A stretch of DNA of 64,000 nucleotides from Chrysomallon squamiferum (taxonomy: Eukaryota > Mollusca > Gastropoda > Neomphalida > Peltospiridae): positions 15,598,970-15,662,969 of the forward strand of contig CM022677.1 in assembly GCA_012295275.1 (NCBI GenBank), written 5' to 3'. A program made the translations under genes and the position numbers. Of the stretch, positions 60,246-64,000 are shown piece after piece. The stretch's first letter is position 1. The number at the start of each line of letters is the position of its first letter. A model generated the notes under the pieces. That model did not search any database and was not told the DNA's origin. It saw nothing but the letters and a program-made list of their open reading frames with translations.

Positions 60246-62642
60246 CACTATTAAGATAATAATTATAACTATTGCTGATACACACACACAGCCAATTGTA
60301 AGAGTAGAAATTATCACTATTGTTGATACACTCACAGACATACACACACACTATTATCAGACTAGCAGTTATCAGTATTGCTCAAACACTCACTCATACA
60401 CATAATATTATCAGAGTAGCAATTTTCAATATTGCTGACACAGACACACACACACACACACTTACTATTATCAGAGTAGCAGTTATCAGTATGGCTGATA
60501 CACTCACACACATACACACACAATTGCTGTTACACACACATACTATTATCTCAGAAGTAATTATCACTATTGCTGACACACACTATTATCACTATTACTG
60601 ATACACACACATACACAGAACCACACACATACTCACTATTATCTGCATAGAAGTTATCACTAGTTCTGATGCAATTAAAACTATTGCTTATACACAGACA
60701 CTATCAGAGTAGAAATTATCACTATTGCTGATTCTCACGCACATACACACACTCATAGTATTATTAGTAGTTATCTCTGTTGCAGATATACACGCACACT
60801 ATTATCAGATTAGCAAATATCATTATTGCTGATACACACACAGCTACATACACACATACTATTATCAGAGAAGCAATTATCACTATTGCTCAAACACTGA
60901 TAGAAACACACACACTATTATCTAAGTAGCAATGGTCACTATTGCAGATACACACACACATTATTATTATCAGAGTAGTAGTTATCTCTTTTGCTTATAG
61001 ACACACAAACATACCTGCTATTATCACAGAAGCAATTATCACTATTGCTGATACATTCACACATACACATGTACTATTATCAGAGTAGCAATTATCACTA
61101 TTGCTGATACACGCACTCACATAATGGCTGATTTACACAGTATTATCAGAGTCGAAATTATCACTGTTGCTGATACACTCACACAAATACACACACTTAT
61201 ACTATTATTAGTAGTTAACTGTATTCCTGTTACACACACACACACACATATTATTATCAGAGTAGCAATTGTCACTATTGTTTATACATTCACACACACA
61301 CACACACACTATTATCAGAGTAGCAAATATCATTATTGCTGATACACTCACACACTCACACAGACTATTATCAGAGTAGCAAATATCATTATTGCTAATA
61401 CACTCACACAGACTATTATCAGAGTAGCAATTGTCACTATTGCTGATACACTCACACACTCACACAGACTATTATCAGAGTAGCATTTGTCACTATTGCT
61501 GATACACTCGCACACATACATACTATTATCAGAGAGGCAGTTATCAGTATTGCTGATACACACACAATATGAACAGAAAAGCAGTTATAACTATATCTGA
61601 TATACTCATACAAAAACACACCTACTATTATCACAGAAGCAATCATCACTATTGCTCATACACTCACAAACACACACACATACTATTATCATACACTGAC
61701 ACACACACACTATTATCAGACTAGCAGTTATCAGTATTGCTCATATACTCACTCATACACACATAATATTATCAGTCGCAATTTTCAATATTGCTGACAC
61801 AGACACACACACATATACTATTATCAGAGTAGCAGTTATCAGTATGGCTGATACACTCACACACATACACACACTATTGCTGTTACACACACATACTATT
61901 ATCTCAGAAGTAATTATCACTATTGCTGATACACTGACACAGACAATTATCTGAATAGCAATAATCACTATTGCTGATACACACAGACAAACATACATTA
62001 TTATCAGAGTAGTAAACTCTATTGCTGATACACACACAGAAACATACACACAAACACATATGCTATTATCAGAGAAGCAATTACCAATATTGCTGATACA
62101 CTCATACACACACTAATACTATTATCAGAGGAGCAATTATCATTATTGCTGATAAACTGACAAACACACAGGCACACACATACACACTATTATCAGAGAA
62201 GCAATTAACACTATTGCTGATACACTCACATGCACATACTATTCTCAGAGTAGAAACTATCACTCTTGCTCATACTAACATACATACAAATATGCATACA
62301 CAAACACATACTATTATCAGATTAACACTATTGCTGATACCACTCACACACAGACAGTATTATCAGAGTAGCAGTTATCACTATTGCTGATACACACACA
62401 ATTATAACAGTAGTTACACTGACACACAAACTATTATCAGAGTAGCAATTATGACACACATACTGTTATCAGAGTTAGCAATTGTAACTACTGCTGATAC
62501 ACACATACCTACAAACTATCAGAGTAGCAATTCTCTCTATTGCCGATACACTCAAACAGATACACACACACACACATACACTATTATCAGACTAGTAATT
62601 ATCACTTGTGCTGAAACACAGACACTATTATGACTATTTCTG

Positions 62643-62680
<38 letters not shown>

Positions 62681-62868
62681 TTATCAGAATAGCAGTTATC
62701 ACTATTGGTGATACACACACACACACACACACACAGACACTATTATCAGAGTAGCAGTTATCACTGTTGCTGATACAAACACATTCACAGAAAAACACAG
62801 ACACGATTACTATTATCAGAGTAGAAATTATCACTATTGCTGATACACTCACAAACACACACATATAC
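60246..62868 (+). repeat. Minisatellite array with hairpin-forming monomer
   Basis: About 2.6 kb of diverged tandem units of roughly 45-65 bp. Each has a conserved core, TATTATCAGAGTAGCAAT then TATCACT then ATTGCTGATA, followed by a variable CACACTCACACA-type spacer. Unit number is probably near 45-50, estimated from length, not counted. The core folds: TATCAG and CAAT, interrupted by a 5-base AGTAG bulge, pair with ATTGCTGATA around the TATCACT loop. The Cys/Val/Ser-rich frames in the array are by-products. Confidence 0.92.
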
Positions 62869-64000
62869 TATCTCTGTCAATCATCTTTCAATTTCTTCAA
62901 ATGGTAGCTCTCAAGTTAACTTTGAATATTCTTTATGAAAACAACTTTAAGCTGGAACCTGCTTGTTGTCTATCTGTAAATATCATTGCTCCATATCTTT
63001 TCATTTCTTCTATAATTTGTAATGTAGAAACACACAGAGCTTTTGCAGTGTCATTAGTCATTATAGTGGAAGTTTTTTTTTCCATAATAATCACGAATCA
63101 TCCACTGTTAACTATTTGAGAAGAATCAATCAATACTGACGTATATTGTCAACAACTTCTCTGTCTGGAAACTTGGTCTATATCAGTAGATATCTCAACT
63201 GTTTGAAGCAACCCTTATAGTCTTCTCCATATTCTTGTAAATGAAATTGATTCCAGAATAATGTCTTTCCTGTAGATACAATAATAACATTCAATAGAAT
63301 AATAAGTATTTTTCCATTGAGTTTGTAATGTTAGAAAGAAATTATTATAAATAAACATCATCAGTCTTATTATAATAGGGTTTAATAATAACAAATAATT
63401 TAAATATAAATTTAGATCTCTAAAAAAACAGGATCAATACAAACTGTAAATTTAAAATTCTGGTCAACTTAAAAAATGTGTTTTGTATAATCTAAATTCA
63501 TAAAGATAAGTGAAAATATTTCTTTATGAAAGATTTTCTAATGCATTGATTAGATCAAAATATTTTAAAGTTAAGCAAGACAAACATAACATGAAAATGT
63601 AATAATAACAATAATAATACAAATACCACTAATATTTCTCAAAGCTGAAATCTATAAAATTGTGAATTCTCCTCTGAATCTTCAGCACTGACCTGCCTTG
63701 TACTGTAAGGGAGAGAGTGAGATCTGAAAAACTTTGTTTTTGACCAAGTGTTTAAAAGAAATACAAAATCTGACATGGACTAGACAGTTTCCACCTGTAA
63801 ATTGAAAAGAATTCGTTATAAAAAAATGTGAGCCTATGAAAAATGTGAGGCATTTTAGTTAAATAACTAATTTTTATCTAATTTTTTTATACCACTTCTA
63901 ATGCATTGAATATGGAAATAAATATTAAAATAAAAAATTATAAATGGTTTCAAGTACTGTTTTACAACAACGTACTCAGATCTCTCTGCTATGGAGTTTT
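62869..64000 (+). repeat. Dispersed repeat family, copy 3 (runs off window)
   Basis: Starts with CTCTGTCAATCA and matches 8,760-8,960 (TTCTTTATGAAAACAACTTT, GCTTGTTGTCTATCTGTAAA). After an unmatched 790-base stretch it matches 8,975-9,010 (GGCATTTTAGTTAAATAACT) and 9,350-9,470. The last bases (CTCTGCTATGGAGTTTT) match 30,416-30,435 in reverse. The minisatellite array ends exactly where this copy begins. Confidence 0.75.

Noticed and set aside
60320-62864. Series of Cys/Val/Ser-rich frames resembling a secreted repeat protein
   Set aside because: They follow the minisatellite unit in many frames on both strands, without start context or splice sites, and unit lengths are not multiples of three.
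60246-62868. CRISPR-like array
   Set aside because: The genome is eukaryotic, the spacers are CA-rich simple sequence and the units vary in length. It is a minisatellite.

Overview
The window is eukaryotic nuclear DNA. It is very AT-rich and gene-poor, with dense di- and trinucleotide microsatellites, GT-AG split exons, AATAAA signals and Tc1/mariner-type transposon remains. There are no prokaryotic operons, rRNA or CRISPR arrays. I cannot name the species. An expanded cluster of animal collagen prolyl 4-hydroxylase alpha genes, a neprilysin/ECE-like M13 peptidase and the repeat landscape fit an invertebrate animal, most likely a mollusc (an inference).

Layout. (1) About 1-10,860 and about 28,640-36,130 are two arms of an old, diverged inverted duplication, separated by about 18 kb. 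The arms hold one coding-like exon (ENTSNTVS-type repeats), several minisatellites and long simple sequence. (2) The spacer (10.9-28.6 kb) holds an unidentified minus-strand spliced gene (exons between 24,085 and 26,253), a decayed tandem copy of its 3' end (near 14 kb), further minus-strand exons at 12.5-13.7 kb, a tRNA-derived SINE, a nearly whole but inactivated Tc1-like element (17,616-19,032) and a perfect 20-bp foldback. (3) 36-42 kb holds a mariner relic and the last five exons of an M13 metallopeptidase with an in-frame TGA. (4) 45.9-58.3 kb is a collagen prolyl 4-hydroxylase alpha cluster arranged as an imperfect palindrome around a (GA)60 tract. It has two intact intronless genes on the plus strand, one copy truncated by a 3' deletion and one frameshifted pseudogene on the minus strand, and two 5'-end relics. 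(5) 60.2-62.9 kb is a minisatellite array whose monomer can fold into a hairpin. It abuts another copy (62.87 kb to the window end) of a repeat also found in both arms of the first inverted duplication.

How the genes work together. The only clear functional module is the P4HA cluster. Its intact members (509 aa each) carry a signal peptide, the substrate-binding region and the complete Fe(II)/2-oxoglutarate site (H408, D410, H475, K485), so they should hydroxylate prolines of collagen-like proteins in the ER, probably with protein disulfide isomerase as partner. The arrangement suggests an ancestral three-gene unit that was inverted-duplicated and then lost a different outer gene in each arm.
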